From Pseudomonas parafulva (lineage in GTDB: Bacteria > Pseudomonadota > Gammaproteobacteria > Pseudomonadales > Pseudomonadaceae), in contig NZ_CP009747.1 of the NCBI RefSeq assembly GCF_000800255.1, forward strand, positions 2,356,001-2,420,000: 64,000 nucleotides of DNA. Reading direction: 5' to 3'. The notes beneath the pieces are model-generated. The model saw only the letters and a program-made list of their open reading frames with translations, had not been told where the DNA came from and searched no databases. The position numbers were made by a program, and so were the translations under genes. Shown one piece after another: positions 1-9,321 of this stretch (positions are counted from its first letter, which is position 1; the number at the start of each line of letters is the position of its first letter).

Positions 1-1156
1 GCCAGATCCGTTTGACCGCAGCGCGCGTCGGCGGCGGCAGATCGTCGCGGTCAAGCACGTTGATTTCCAGGCCCCGGCTGTCACGCAGCAGCCGCGCCGC
101 CACGCCGGCACCGAACACACGGCGGCGCAAGCGATCCTGGGACTGGCCGACCAGCACCAGACTGGCCCGGCGCTCCAGCGCATGCTGGACCAAAGTGCGC
201 GCCACCTCGCCGGCACGCAGCACCACCACTTCGCCGCCCAGGCGTTCGGCCAGTTGCTGCGCCGCTTGCAGGCGCTGGCGCGCGCCCTCGTCCGGCAGCC
301 GGCCATTGTCCACGTGCACCGCGCTCCACGGCAGGTGACGCCGCTGCGCCACGCGGCTGGCGTGACGCACCAGGCGTTCGGCCTGGGCGTCGCCATCGAT
401 CCCCACCAGCAGGCGCCCGCGCAACGCCGGCGCCTGCTCGCCCCGTTGCCGGTAGCCGTGGGCGAGGTCGGCATCGACCTGGGCGGCAGCGGTCTGCATG
501 GCCAACTCGCGCAAGGCGGTGAGGTTGGTCTGGGAAAAGAAGGCGTCGATGGCGGCGCGCGCCTGCTCGGGCACATAGACCTTGCCTTCGCGCAGACGCT
601 CGAGCAGTTCCCGCGGCGGCAGGTCGATGAGCACCAGTTCGAAGGCTTCCTGCAGCACCCAGTCCGGCACGGTTTCACGCACCTGCACGCCGGTGATGTC
701 GCGCACCTTGTCGTTGAGACTTTCCAGATGCTGGACATTGACCGTGGTGTAGACGTCGATGCCGGCGGCGAGCAGTTCCTGCACGTCCTGCCAGCGCTTG
801 GCGTGCCGGCTGCCGGGGGCATTGCTGTGCGCCAGTTCGTCGACCAGCGCCAAGGGCGGTGCAGCCTGCAACAGGGCGTCGAGGTCCATTTCTTCGAGGG
901 TGACGCCACGGTACTCGCTGCGCAGCAAGGGCTGCTGAGGCAGGCCACCGAGCAGCGCCTCGGTCTCGCTGCGGCCATGGGTTTCGACCACCGCCGCCAA
1001 TACCCTGACGCCCTGGCGCTGCTGGGCGTGAGCGGCCTGGAGCATGGCGTAGGTCTTGCCGACACCGGGCGCTGCGCCGAGGAACACCTTGAGGCGGCCG
1101 CGACCTGCCCGGGGCAGGCCTGCCAGCAGGGCATCGGCGCGGGTGGAATTGCTCAT
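1..1156 (-). CDS. kdpD: Osmosensitive K+ channel histidine kinase KdpD, N-terminal part (cut by window edge)
   Basis: Sensor kinase that with KdpE controls kdpFABC in response to K+ limitation. Reading the minus strand from ATG at 1156 gives about 385 codons and stays open to the left edge. The product starts MSNSTRADALLAGLP, followed by a Walker-A-like GAAPGVGKT of the KdpD N-terminal domain at about residue 30. A universal-stress-protein-like domain follows (LLVGIDGDAQAERLVRHASR, about residues 250-380). The transmembrane and histidine-kinase domains lie outside the window; family members are roughly 880-900 residues. The start is 61 bases after the kdpC stop, so it is probably the last or second-to-last gene of the kdp transcript. 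kdpE is expected just beyond the edge. Confidence 0.95.
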   Translation of the reverse strand, partial: MSNSTRADALLAGLPRAGRGRLKVFLGAAPGVGKTYAMLQAAHAQQRQGVRVLAAVVETHGRSETEALLGGLPQQPLLRSEYRGVTLEEMDLDALLQAAPPLALVDELAHSNAPGSRHAKRWQDVQELLAAGIDVYTTVNVQHLESLNDKVRDITGVQVRETVPDWVLQEAFELVLIDLPPRELLERLREGKVYVPEQARAAIDAFFSQTNLTALRELAMQTAAAQVDADLAHGYRQRGEQAPALRGRLLVGIDGDAQAERLVRHASRVAQRRHLPWSAVHVDNGRLPDEGARQRLQAAQQLAERLGGEVVVLRAGEVARTLVQHALERRASLVLVGQSQDRLRRRVFGAGVAARLLRDSRGLEINVLDRDDLPPPTRAAVKRIW

Positions 1157-1217
1157 CAGGGATCCTTATACGAAGCGGTCGATTCCAACGGGCCTGCTGC
1201 GCAGGTCATCGCGGTCT

Positions 1218-1775
1218 TTACTTGGCGGGCACCGAGCCTTCCAGCGCCTGGTTCAAGGCCAGCACATTGACCACGGGTGGACCGACCAATGGCCGCAGAG
1301 TGGCCTCATCCACCAAGGCTTGCAAGCGCTCGACGGGCATGTTGCGCGCCGCCGCCACCCGCGGCACTTGATACGCGATCGCCTCGGGCGGCAGTTGCGG
1401 ATCCAGGCCGCTGCCAGAGGTGGTCAGCAAGGCCTGGGGCACCGGCCCCAGTGCCGGTTGGTACAGGGCATCGGCCTCGGTTGTGACCCGCTCGGCCAAC
1501 GCCGGGTTACTCGGCGCCAGGTTGCTGGCGCTGCTCGACACGGTGGCGAAGGCGCCCGCCGAAGGCCGCGAATGGAACCAGCCATCGCCCTCGAAGGCCT
1601 GGGCGATCAGCGCCGAGCCCCGGACCTGGCCGTGGGCGTCGCGCACCAAGCTACCGTTGGCCTGCTCGGGAAAGGCGACCTGGGCGATGCCGGTCACCGC
1701 CAGCGGATACAGCACGCCGGTGACCAAGGTCATCAGCAGGACCAGGCTCAGGGCTGGACGCAGATAGGTATTCAT
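1218..1775 (-). CDS. kdpC: K+-transporting ATPase subunit KdpC
   Basis: Small subunit of the KdpFABC K+ pump, anchored by one N-terminal membrane helix and needed for complex assembly and K+ affinity. The 185-residue product has a hydrophobic segment at about residues 7-32 ([20 protein letters not shown]). It then has the conserved KdpC segments [19 protein letters not shown], the FHSRPSA motif, and a [21 protein letters not shown] region near residue 120. The length is normal for the family. It lies 12 bases downstream of kdpB. The ATG at 1775 is preceded by GGAGAC, a reasonable ribosome site. Confidence 0.97.
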   Translation of the reverse strand: MNTYLRPALSLVLLMTLVTGVLYPLAVTGIAQVAFPEQANGSLVRDAHGQVRGSALIAQAFEGDGWFHSRPSAGAFATVSSSASNLAPSNPALAERVTTEADALYQPALGPVPQALLTTSGSGLDPQLPPEAIAYQVPRVAAARNMPVERLQALVDEATLRPLVGPPVVNVLALNQALEGSVPAK

Positions 1776-1787
1776 GGGGGGTCTCCT

Positions 1788-3839
1788 TCAAACCAGATGC
1801 AGGGCAGTCAGCAGCATGTCGATGAGCTTGATCCCGGCGAACGGCACCAGGATGCCGCCCACGCCGTAGATCAGCAGGTTGCGCCTCAGCAGTTGCGCCG
1901 CACTGGCGGCCTGGACACGCACCCCGCGCAGCGCCAGGGGAATGAGCACAACGATGATCAGCGCGTTGAACACGATGGCCGAAAGGATCGCGCTCTGCGG
2001 GCTGGTCAGGCCCATGAGGTTGAGCGCCCCGAGCTGCGGGTAGATCGAGGCGAACAGTGCCGGCAGGATGGCGAAATACTTGGCTACGTCGTTGGCGATT
2101 GAGAACGTGGTCAAGGCGCCACGGGTGACCAGCAGTTCCTTGCCGACCTGGACCACATCCAGCAGCTTGGTCGGGTCGCTGTCCAGGTCGACCATGTTGG
2201 CCGCTTCGCGCGCCGCCTGGGTGCCGTCGTTCATGGCCATGCCGACGTCTGCCTGGGCCAGGGCGGGGGCGTCGTTGGCGCCGTCACCGCACATGGCCAC
2301 CAGACGACCGTCATGCTGCTCCTGGCGAATACGCGCCAGTTTCTTTTCCGGGGTGGCTTCGGCGAGCACGTCGTCGACGCCGGCCTCGGCAGCGATGGCC
2401 GCCGCAGTGAGTGGGTTGTCGCCGGTCACCATGACGGTGCGGATACCCAGCTTGCGCAGCTCGGCGAAACGCTCGCGGATACCGGGCTTGACCACGTCCT
2501 TGAGGTGGATCACGCCGAGCAGGCGTTTGTCCAGGCACACCAGCAGCGGCGTGCCTCCGCTCTGGGCGATGCGCTCCACCTCGCGGGCCAGCGGTGCCGG
2601 CATTTCCAGGCGCTGCAAGCCGACGAAGGCCAGCACTGCATCCACCGCGCCCTTGCGGTAATGGCGCTGCTCGAAATCGATGCCTGACAGCCGCGTCTCG
2701 GCGCTGAAGGCAATGGCGTCGTACTGCGCAGCCGGCGGCTCGACGAAGTCGTGCAACTGGCGCAGGTACTCGACGATCGATTTGCCCTCGGCCGTGTCGT
2801 CGGCCAGCGACGCCAGCAAGGCGCCCTGCCCCAACTCCTTCGCGGTGACGCCCGGCGCGGCGTGCAGGGCGCTACAGCGACGGTTGCCGAAGGTGATGGT
2901 GCCGGTCTTGTCGAGCATCAGCGTGTGGACGTCACCGGCGGCCTCCACCGCGCGCCCGGAGCGGGCGATGACGTTCAGGCGCACCAGACGGTCCATACCG
3001 GCGATGCCGATGGCCGACAACAGGCCGCCGATGGTGGTGGGTATCAGCGTGACCAGCAAGGCCGCGAGGAAGATCAACGGCAGGCTGCCGCCGCTGAAGC
3101 GGGCGAACGGCTGCAGGGTGACCACCACGATCAGGAAGATCAGGGTCAGGCCAATCAGCAGGATGTCCAGGGCGATCTCGTTGGGCGTCTTCTGCCGCTT
3201 GGCGCCTTCGATCAGCGCGATCATCCGGTCCAGGGTGGATTCTCCGGGGTTGCTGCTGATGCGGATCAGCAGCCAGTCGGAGACCACACGGGTGTTGCCG
3301 GTCACCGCCGAGCGGTCGCCACCCGACTCACGGATCACGGGCGCCGATTCGCCCGTGATGGCCGCCTCGTTCACCGCTGCAATGCCTTCGAGCACCTCGC
3401 CGTCGCCGGGAATCAGCTCGCCGGCGACCACGCGCACCACATCGTCCTTGCGCAGATCGCCCGCCGCGACGATTTCGAAGCGGCCATCGGCCAGTCGGCG
3501 CTGGGCGGACAAGCCCTGACTGCCCGCCTTGAGGCTGTCGGCACGCGCCTTGCCACGGCCCTCGGCGAGGGCCTCGGCGAAATTGGCGAACAGCACGGTG
3601 AACCACAGCCAGACAGTGATCTGCACCGCAACGCCGGTGCTCACGCCATTGTTCGGCATCAGGCACAGCACGGTAGTGAGCAGCGCGGTCAGGGCCACCA
3701 CCAGCATGACCGGCGAGCGCCGCAGTTGGCGTGGGTCGAGCTTGACGAACGCCTGCACCAGGGCCGGTCGCCAGAGCGCGGCGAAACGGGTCTGGTCGGC
3801 AGCGCGGGCAGCGTTCATTTCAGGTAACGGCATATTCAT
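1788..3839 (-). CDS. kdpB: K+-transporting P-type ATPase subunit KdpB
   Basis: ATP-hydrolysing subunit of the Kdp pump. The 683-residue product has the P-type ATPase landmarks in order: TGES in the actuator domain (about residue 167), DKTGT with the phosphorylated Asp at 310, and [10 protein letters not shown] and [16 protein letters not shown] in the P-domain hinge. Membrane helices fall at about 35-90, 220-285 and 580-680. Length and motif order are those of intact KdpB. The stop is 12 bases before kdpC and the start 10 bases after kdpA, so the genes are probably translated from one message. Nothing is missing. Confidence 0.98.
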   Translation of the reverse strand: MNMPLPEMNAARAADQTRFAALWRPALVQAFVKLDPRQLRRSPVMLVVALTALLTTVLCLMPNNGVSTGVAVQITVWLWFTVLFANFAEALAEGRGKARADSLKAGSQGLSAQRRLADGRFEIVAAGDLRKDDVVRVVAGELIPGDGEVLEGIAAVNEAAITGESAPVIRESGGDRSAVTGNTRVVSDWLLIRISSNPGESTLDRMIALIEGAKRQKTPNEIALDILLIGLTLIFLIVVVTLQPFARFSGGSLPLIFLAALLVTLIPTTIGGLLSAIGIAGMDRLVRLNVIARSGRAVEAAGDVHTLMLDKTGTITFGNRRCSALHAAPGVTAKELGQGALLASLADDTAEGKSIVEYLRQLHDFVEPPAAQYDAIAFSAETRLSGIDFEQRHYRKGAVDAVLAFVGLQRLEMPAPLAREVERIAQSGGTPLLVCLDKRLLGVIHLKDVVKPGIRERFAELRKLGIRTVMVTGDNPLTAAAIAAEAGVDDVLAEATPEKKLARIRQEQHDGRLVAMCGDGANDAPALAQADVGMAMNDGTQAAREAANMVDLDSDPTKLLDVVQVGKELLVTRGALTTFSIANDVAKYFAILPALFASIYPQLGALNLMGLTSPQSAILSAIVFNALIIVVLIPLALRGVRVQAASAAQLLRRNLLIYGVGGILVPFAGIKLIDMLLTALHLV

Positions 3840-3849
3840 GTGTGGGTCC

Positions 3850-5544
3850 TCAGAAGCCCAGGCTCAACTGTTCGGCGATCGGCCCCAGGGCCAGGGTCGG
3901 CAGGAAGGTCAGGCCACCGACCAGGACGATGGTCATCAACAGCAGGCCGGCGAACAGCGGTCCGTGGGTGGGGAAGCTGTTCTGGCCCTGCGGTGCGGGC
4001 GTCTTGGCCGCCAGGCTGCCGGCCAGGGCCAGGATCGGCAGGATGTAGCCGAAGCGGCCGATGAGCATGGCCAGGCCGATCATCAGGTTGTGGAACACGG
4101 TGTTGGCGCCGAAGCCGCCAAAGGCCGAGCCATTGTTGGCGGTGGCCGAGGTGTAGGCATACAGCAGTTGGCTGAAGCCGTGCGGCCCCGGATTACTGAC
4201 CGCCGCGGCAGGCCCCGGCAGGCTGGCGGCGATGGCGCCGAGCACCAGCACCCCGAGCGGCATCACCAGCAGGGTCGCCACCAGCAGTTGCACTTCGCGG
4301 GCCTGTAGCTTCTTGCCCAGATACTCAGGGGTGCGGCCGATCATCAGGCCGGCCAGGAACACGGCGATCAGCACGAACAGCAGCATGCCGTAGAGACCCG
4401 CGCCGACGCCGCCGAAGATCACCTCGCCGACCATCATGTTGACCATCGCGACCATGCCGGTCAGCGGGTTGAGGCTGTCGTGCATGGCGTTGACCGAGCC
4501 GTTGGAGGCGGCGGTGGTGGTCACCGTCCACAGCACCGTGCCGGTGGTGCCGAAGCGGCTTTCCTTGCCTTCCAGCGGCGCACTCTGTTGCACCTGCGCG
4601 CTGTCCAGGGTCGGGTTGGGCTGATGCTCGGCCCATAGCCCCACGGCGCCACCGACGAGGAACAGGGTGAGCATGCACGCCAGGATCGCCCGGCTCTGGC
4701 GCAGATCCCTCACGTAATGGCCAAAGGTGAACACCAGCGCCACCGGGATCAGGATGATCGCCGCCACCTCGAACAGGTTGCTCCAGGCCGTGGGGTTCTC
4801 GAACGGGTGCGCGGAGTTGACGCCGAAGAAGCCACCGCCGTTGGTGCCCAGTTGCTTGATCGCGATCTGGCTGGCAGCCGGGCCCAACGGGATCGTCTGG
4901 TCGGCACCTTGCAGGGTCACGGCGTGGGCATAGTCGGCAAAGGTCTGCGGCACGCCCTGCCACACCAGCAGCAGCGCCAGCAGCACGCACAGCGGCAGCA
5001 GGCCGTAGAGGGTGGCACGGGTCATGTCGACCCAGAAGTTGCCCAGTTGGTGAGTGCTACGGCGCGCGATGCCACGGCACAGGGCGACCAACACTGCCAG
5101 CCCCGTGGCAGCGCTGACGAAGTTCTGCACGGTCAGGCCGATCATCTGGCTCAGGTAGCTGACCGAGGCCTCGCCACTGTAGGCCTGCCAGTTGGTATTG
5201 GTCATGAAGCTGACGGCGGTATTGAACGCCAGCGACCATTCCTGACCCGGCAGGTGCTGCGGGTTGAGCGGCAGCGAACCCTGCAGCAGCAGGACAGCGA
5301 ACAACAACAGGAAACCGATCAGGTTGAACGTCAACAAGGCCAGGCTGTACTGCTTCCAGTTGTGCTCCTGGTCGGCGCGTACGCCGGCCAGCCGGTAGCC
5401 GCCGCGCTCCAGTGGCCCGAGCACCGGCGACAACCAGGTGCGCTGTCCCTCCATCACCTTGTAGTAGAAGCGTCCGAGCCAGGGTGCTGGCAACAGCACC
5501 AGGGCGAAAAACGCCAGCAGCAATGCGAAGTCGTAACTGTGCAT
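3850..5544 (-). CDS. kdpA: K+-transporting ATPase subunit KdpA (channel-like subunit)
   Basis: Selects and binds K+ in the KdpFABC complex and belongs to the superfamily of K+ transporters. The 564-residue product is mostly hydrophobic, about ten membrane helices. It has the filter-like segments [13 protein letters not shown] (about residue 115), [21 protein letters not shown] (about 230), [15 protein letters not shown] (about 370) and [17 protein letters not shown] (about 470). Length is typical. It is the second gene of the operon, 9 bases after kdpF, and the ATG at 5544 follows a GAGGAGCGGCC ribosome site. Confidence 0.98.
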   Translation of the reverse strand: MHSYDFALLLAFFALVLLPAPWLGRFYYKVMEGQRTWLSPVLGPLERGGYRLAGVRADQEHNWKQYSLALLTFNLIGFLLLFAVLLLQGSLPLNPQHLPGQEWSLAFNTAVSFMTNTNWQAYSGEASVSYLSQMIGLTVQNFVSAATGLAVLVALCRGIARRSTHQLGNFWVDMTRATLYGLLPLCVLLALLLVWQGVPQTFADYAHAVTLQGADQTIPLGPAASQIAIKQLGTNGGGFFGVNSAHPFENPTAWSNLFEVAAIILIPVALVFTFGHYVRDLRQSRAILACMLTLFLVGGAVGLWAEHQPNPTLDSAQVQQSAPLEGKESRFGTTGTVLWTVTTTAASNGSVNAMHDSLNPLTGMVAMVNMMVGEVIFGGVGAGLYGMLLFVLIAVFLAGLMIGRTPEYLGKKLQAREVQLLVATLLVMPLGVLVLGAIAASLPGPAAAVSNPGPHGFSQLLYAYTSATANNGSAFGGFGANTVFHNLMIGLAMLIGRFGYILPILALAGSLAAKTPAPQGQNSFPTHGPLFAGLLLMTIVLVGGLTFLPTLALGPIAEQLSLGF

Positions 5545-5553
5545 GGCCGCTCC

Positions 5554-5643
5554 TCAACTGCGATCGGCGCGCAACAGCGCAACCAGCAGGTACACGGATA
5601 ACGCCATTGCCAGCAGCAGCGACAGGCCGTCGAGCATGTTCAT
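5554..5643 (-). CDS. kdpF: Small K+-ATPase subunit KdpF
   Basis: Tiny single-helix peptide that stabilises the Kdp complex, encoded directly ahead of kdpA. Reading minus from ATG at 5643 gives 29 residues, beginning MNMLDGLSLLLAMAL and ending LRADRS. It is almost wholly one membrane helix with a positively charged tail. Size, position and composition match KdpF in other Pseudomonas. GGGGAGAT lies just upstream as the ribosome site. It is too short for usual ORF cut-offs, so it could be overlooked. Confidence 0.93.
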   Translation of the reverse strand: MNMLDGLSLLLAMALSVYLLVALLRADRS

Positions 5644-5699
5644 CGATGAATCTCCCCAGGATGCGGCGTTGACCGCTATGGGGGAATTGTCGAAGGCAT

Positions 5700-5754
5700 G
5701 GGCGTAAAGGGACGAGATCGAGCCTTGGCTCAGGGCATAAAGAATGCGTAAAGA
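5700..5754 (-). promoter_or_regulatory. Probable KdpE-type operator: helically phased direct repeats upstream of kdpF
   Basis: On the minus strand two 11-base units sit in tandem (TCTTTACGCAT then TCTTTATGCCC; plus coordinates 5744-5754 and 5733-5743). A third unit (CCTTTACGCCC, 5700-5710) starts exactly 33 bases further on. Eleven-base spacing puts all copies on one helix face, the usual arrangement for OmpR/PhoB-family regulators such as KdpE. The role is inferred from position and phasing. I could not place a convincing -10/-35 pair. Confidence 0.6.
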
Positions 5755-5755
5755 T

Positions 5756-5779
5756 CAGGCCCTGCATGGGCAGGGCCTG
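5756..5779 (-). terminator. Hairpin terminator of the AI-2E-family permease gene
   Basis: A perfect 10-bp stem (CAGGCCCTGC / GCAGGGCCTG, loop ATGG) lies 9 bases after the permease stop. On the minus strand it is followed by ATCTTTACG. Its base touches the first repeat of the proposed kdp operator, so the terminator and the kdp control region abut. Confidence 0.7.
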
Positions 5780-5788
5780 TGTGGACGG

Positions 5789-6841
5789 TCACGGTTGCGG
5801 GGTGGGCGGCACAGCGTTGCGACTCCAGTCCAGCAACAGGCTGTAGCCCACCGCCAGCAACGTGGGGCCGATGAACAAGCCGATGAAGCCGAAGGCGATC
5901 AGCCCACCGAACACGCCGAGCAGCACGATCACCAGCGGCAAGTCGCCGCCACGGCTGATGAGGTAGGGCTTGAGCACGTTGTCCACGCCACTGATGACGA
6001 AGGTGCCCCAGATACCAAGGAACACCGCCATCCCGTACTCACCCTTCCACACCAGCCAGGCGGTGGCGGGAATCCAGGCCAGCGGCGGCCCCATGGGAAT
6101 CAGGCTGAGCATGAACGTCACCAGGCCCAGCACGATCGCCCCGGGTATTCCGGCAATGAGGAAGCCGATGAGCGCCAGCAGCGCCTGCGCGGCCGCGGTG
6201 CCGATCACGCCGTTGACCACCCGCTGCACGGTGCCGGCCACCAGCAGAATGTAGTAGTCGGCGCGTTCGCCTACCAACCGCTGCAGCAGACGCAGCACGA
6301 ACGCCGCCAGGCGCGGGCCGTCGCGGTAGAAGAAGAACACGAACACCAGGCTCAGGGTGAGCTCCAGCACGCCGCCGCCGATCTGCGCACTGCGCGCCAG
6401 CAACCAGTTGCCGACCTGACCGAAGTACGGCTTGGCCGACGCCAGCAACGCCGCGCCCTGCTGGTCCAGGGACTGCCACCAGGCGACCAGACGCTCACCG
6501 ACGAAGGGAATGCCAGCCACCCAGTCGGGCGCATCCGGCAGGCCGTCGACCTGGATGTCACGCACGAACAACGTGGCATCGCGCACATGGTCGGCCAGGT
6601 TGAAACCCAGCCACACCAGCGGCAAGGCCACCAGCAGAATCCATATGCTCGTAAGGATGCTCGCCGCCAGGGTTTCACGGCCACCCAGCCAGCGGGTGAG
6701 CAGGCGCATCAGCGGCCAACTGGCGAAGGCCAGGATCGCGCCCCACAGCAGCGCCGAGATGAACGGCGCCATCACCCACAATGCGGCGCCCAAGAGCGCC
6801 AGCAGGAGGATCTGTACCAACAGACGGTCAGTGTTGGCCAT
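5789..6841 (-). CDS. AI-2E family transporter / PerM-like permease
   Basis: Polytopic inner-membrane protein of the AI-2E transporter (UPF0118, PerM/YdiK) superfamily. Members are reported to export autoinducer-2 or act in ion and osmotic balance; the substrate cannot be read here. The 350 residues start MANTDRLLVQILLLALLGAALWV and contain about eight membrane helices. The family's C-terminal block is present: the GLVTFMLSLIPMGPPLAWIPA and IWGTFVISGVDNVLKPYLIS segments and the LPLVIVLLGVFGGLIAFGFIG segment. The gene is 12 bases downstream of the DUF4892 gene and ends just before the kdp control region. Assignment to the family is firm, function open. Confidence 0.9.
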   Translation of the reverse strand: MANTDRLLVQILLLALLGAALWVMAPFISALLWGAILAFASWPLMRLLTRWLGGRETLAASILTSIWILLVALPLVWLGFNLADHVRDATLFVRDIQVDGLPDAPDWVAGIPFVGERLVAWWQSLDQQGAALLASAKPYFGQVGNWLLARSAQIGGGVLELTLSLVFVFFFYRDGPRLAAFVLRLLQRLVGERADYYILLVAGTVQRVVNGVIGTAAAQALLALIGFLIAGIPGAIVLGLVTFMLSLIPMGPPLAWIPATAWLVWKGEYGMAVFLGIWGTFVISGVDNVLKPYLISRGGDLPLVIVLLGVFGGLIAFGFIGLFIGPTLLAVGYSLLLDWSRNAVPPTPQP

Positions 6842-6853
6842 GGGGGCTCTCGT

Positions 6854-7648
6854 TCAACGAATCAGTTCCAGATGCACACCCTCGGTAGGCGCGTTGCCCA
6901 CCTCCAGACGCGCGTTGCGCACGCCGGCCTTGACCAGTTGCTCGCGCCAGGCCTCGGCCTGTTCGCCGCTGAGGCTGGCGCGCAGGGTACTGTCCAGATT
7001 CAGGCTTCGAGCCAGCAATGACACCCAGGCCGGGCGCGGCGCGGCCAGATCGGGGTAGTCGAGCTTGCCGGTGTCGCGCATTTCGCGCAGTACGGTGGCC
7101 GGGGTCGGCAGCACCTCGCCCAACGGGCTGTCGGCGACGAATTCCTCGACATGCAGATAGGCACGGCGGTTGCCACGGGTCACGCTGTACAGGGCGACCA
7201 GGGTATCGGCCTGCTCGGCCGAGCGGCGCAGCAGGATGAACGCCTGCTGCTCGTCGCCACCGTTGAGACGGGCGCTGCCAAATACGTCGTTGGCCCAGAT
7301 GCTGGCCTCACCACAGTCGCGGCCCTGGCACCAGAACAGCGGATAACCACCCTCGCGCTGCAGGGCTTCGCGAGCGCTGGTGAAGGCCTCCCGTGCAGTG
7401 CGCTCCACAGGCAGTTCATAGGTGACCGAACTGACCTGACCGCGACTTTCCACCTTGCCCTCCACGCGCAACCGGCCGCTGATCTTGCGCACCGGTCCCA
7501 TGGGGTAGACCCGTTCCTGTTCCACGGCAGGGCGCTGGTCGACCACCCTGGCGTCGGTCGGCACCGGCAGGCTGCCAGCCCAGAGCATGGGGCTGGCGAG
7601 GGTGAGGCAGACGGCGATGGCGCCGCGCAGAATCGACGGCGCGCTCAT
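6854..7648 (-). CDS. DUF4892 domain-containing exported protein
   Basis: Function unknown. From ATG 7648 the product has 264 residues with a clear signal peptide (MSAPSILRGAIAVCLTLASPMLWAG, cleavage near residue 25). A soluble domain follows with the region PVPTDARVVDQRPAVEQERV and CQGRDCGEASIWANDVFGSARL, whose two Cys could pair in the periplasm. It resembles the DUF4892 (OmpA-like N-terminal) proteins of pseudomonads. A longer frame up to 7813 exists, but it overlaps the neighbouring hydrolase; the internal ATG is preceded by AAGGACGG and opens a signal peptide, so I chose it. The permease gene follows after 12 bases. Confidence 0.82.
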   Translation of the reverse strand: MSAPSILRGAIAVCLTLASPMLWAGSLPVPTDARVVDQRPAVEQERVYPMGPVRKISGRLRVEGKVESRGQVSSVTYELPVERTAREAFTSAREALQREGGYPLFWCQGRDCGEASIWANDVFGSARLNGGDEQQAFILLRRSAEQADTLVALYSVTRGNRRAYLHVEEFVADSPLGEVLPTPATVLREMRDTGKLDYPDLAAPRPAWVSLLARSLNLDSTLRASLSGEQAEAWREQLVKAGVRNARLEVGNAPTEGVHLELIR

Positions 7649-7754
7649 CGGCCGTCCTTGCGGCGAAGGCCGCTGTGAAGTGCCTGGATGTCTGGCATGT
7701 GCATGGTTGTCTCCCTGTTCAACCCGCCAAGCCTCGGCACTTGTCCGATGCAAG

Positions 7755-8609
7755 TCAAGCAAAGCCAAAGAAGCGATTGAAACAGTCTGCAACAAGGGTT
7801 GCGCCGTGTTCATCGTTCAGGTGCAGATGGTGTCCGCCGGGCAACACCACCTGCTCGAAGGGTAGCTGCTCCAGCAGCGTTGTGTGCCGAGCCAGCAAGC
7901 CTTGCTCGGCGACCACCAGGCAACTCGGACACTGGATGCGCTGGGTGAACGCCATGGCCTGGGCCTCGCTCAGGCGCACCGGCGAGGGCAGCGTCAGACG
8001 GCTGTCGCTGCGCCAGCTGTAGCCGCCAGGCACCGGCATCAGCCCCCGCTCGGCCAGCAGCTCGGCCGCTTCGCAACTGACCGCCACCATGCCTTTCATG
8101 CGCGCCTGAACGCCTTGCTCGATGGTTGGATACACAGACTTGCGCTTGCCATCCGAACGCAGTTGGGCCTGCAGCGCCATTCCTAGGCGCTCAGCGGCCT
8201 CCTGCTCGCCAGCGGTCGGCGGGATCACGCCGTCGATCAGTGCCAGATGACTGATGCGCTCCGGCAGTGCACCCGCGAGCTGGACGCTGATGACCGCCCC
8301 CAGCGAATGGCCAAGCAAGCCAAACCGCGCCCAGCCCATCTGCTCGGCGACGCGCAGGACATCGTGTACATAGTCGGCCAGGTGATAACTCGCGCCCACC
8401 GGCCGGTGCTGGGAATAGCCGTGGCCAGCCAGGTCGAGCGCGACGATGCGCAGCCCCAGCAGGCGTGGTGCGAGACGGGCGAAGCTGTTGGCGTTGTCGA
8501 GCCAGCCGTGCAGGGCGATGACGGGCAGGCCATCGACAGGACCGAAAACATGCGCGGCCAACTCGATATGGCCCAGGTTGAGGCGGATTTCCTCGACACG
8601 TGCGCTCAT
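7755..8609 (-). CDS. Alpha/beta-fold hydrolase
   Basis: Cytoplasmic serine hydrolase of unknown substrate, 284 residues. The alpha/beta hydrolase landmarks are visible: oxyanion HGW at about residue 34, the nucleophile elbow GHSLGA with Ser102, and a late GGHHLHL with the likely catalytic His near residue 262. No signal peptide. The start ATG overlaps the TGA of a short upstream frame as ATGA, so a translated upstream partner once existed or still does. The DUF4892 gene begins 106 bases downstream. An esterase or acylhydrolase role is possible but not shown. Confidence 0.9.
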   Translation of the reverse strand: MSARVEEIRLNLGHIELAAHVFGPVDGLPVIALHGWLDNANSFARLAPRLLGLRIVALDLAGHGYSQHRPVGASYHLADYVHDVLRVAEQMGWARFGLLGHSLGAVISVQLAGALPERISHLALIDGVIPPTAGEQEAAERLGMALQAQLRSDGKRKSVYPTIEQGVQARMKGMVAVSCEAAELLAERGLMPVPGGYSWRSDSRLTLPSPVRLSEAQAMAFTQRIQCPSCLVVAEQGLLARHTTLLEQLPFEQVVLPGGHHLHLNDEHGATLVADCFNRFFGFA

Positions 8610-8749
8610 GCCCAGCTCCCGTGTTCAACCTGGCCGAGGATATCGAGCAACTGCTGCACTGCTGGGCCGCCTACCGTCAAAGCGGCGAGTGGTTTGCCAC
8701 TGGCGCGTGAAGAAACAGCGTGGGTGCGAGCGAAGAACAGGAGCTGGGA
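8606..8749 (-). pseudogene. Short frame coupled to the hydrolase gene; possible remnant of a second hydrolase
   Basis: A 47-codon frame (from MSQLLFFARTHAVSS) ends in ATGA over the start of the downstream hydrolase. Its first 27 residues recall the N-terminus of a second alpha/beta hydrolase that in related pseudomonads sits here (FFAHANGFPS-like start, ...GK..AAL). The rest of such a protein is absent and the tail looks like a different part of a coding region. I infer an internally deleted remnant. It could also be a genuine small peptide or chance. No good ribosome site precedes the ATG. Confidence 0.3.
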
Positions 8750-8843
8750 CATGGACGCCGGATCCAAAGCAGATTTCGGCCATTGTCGACAAGCTGCCAA
8801 CGCATCACAACATTCGGATAGGTCATCGCCTAAGGCGATCAGG

Positions 8844-9224
8844 TCAGGTGCCGCCGTGCAGACGGCCCAGGGCGCGCTGCAGACAGGCCTTGATGTAGGT
8901 CAGTTGGCTGTCGAGCGCTTCACAGGCTCGCTGCAGGTCGGCTGGACTCAACTCGGCCCGCGCCAGCGCCAGGCAACTGGTCTGTACCCCACTTGATACT
9001 TGCATGCACGACGCCTGAAGCCTTTGCAGCTCCTGTGCGGCATGCCTGGAAGCCGCCGAGACTTGGCCGCTTTCGAGCTTGCCCAGCACATGGTAAAGAC
9101 GCGCCTCGGCGGCTTCGCGCAGCAGGCTGTGCTCGGCAAAATCCAATGCCACCCCGGCGTCGAGCTTGCCAATCGTCGGCTGTAGATCCAGAGACCGCAT
9201 CAACTCCCGTTGCAGACCACTCAT
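8844..9224 (-). CDS. Hypothetical helical protein
   Basis: I do not recognise this 126-residue protein. It is predicted all-helical by composition (long runs of Ala, Leu, Glu, Arg, Gln) with no signal peptide or membrane segment. It contains AARLYHVLGKLESGQ-like stretches and a patch CMQVSSGVQTSCLALARAEL with two Cys. The start at 9224 has a good ribosome site (CAGGGAGTTTCGTCT before ATG), which supports it as a real gene. It lies between sixA and the hydrolase cluster, same strand, about 95 bases from each. Confidence 0.65.
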   Translation of the reverse strand: MSGLQRELMRSLDLQPTIGKLDAGVALDFAEHSLLREAAEARLYHVLGKLESGQVSAASRHAAQELQRLQASCMQVSSGVQTSCLALARAELSPADLQRACEALDSQLTYIKACLQRALGRLHGGT

Positions 9225-9321
9225 AGACGAAACTCCCTGATATCAGCCATGACTGTCACAGACGCTAGCAAGCGAACCTCGCGGCTCACAACTGACAGAA
9301 ATGCCAGTTGCCACAAGCAGG

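Noticed and set aside
182..1270. 362-codon frame opposite kdpD
   Set aside because: The minus strand encodes KdpD with Walker A motif; the plus product is low-complexity without family likeness.
7649..7813. Longer N-terminus for the DUF4892 protein
   Set aside because: Would overlap the hydrolase gene and put 55 residues ahead of an obvious signal peptide that has its own ribosome site.
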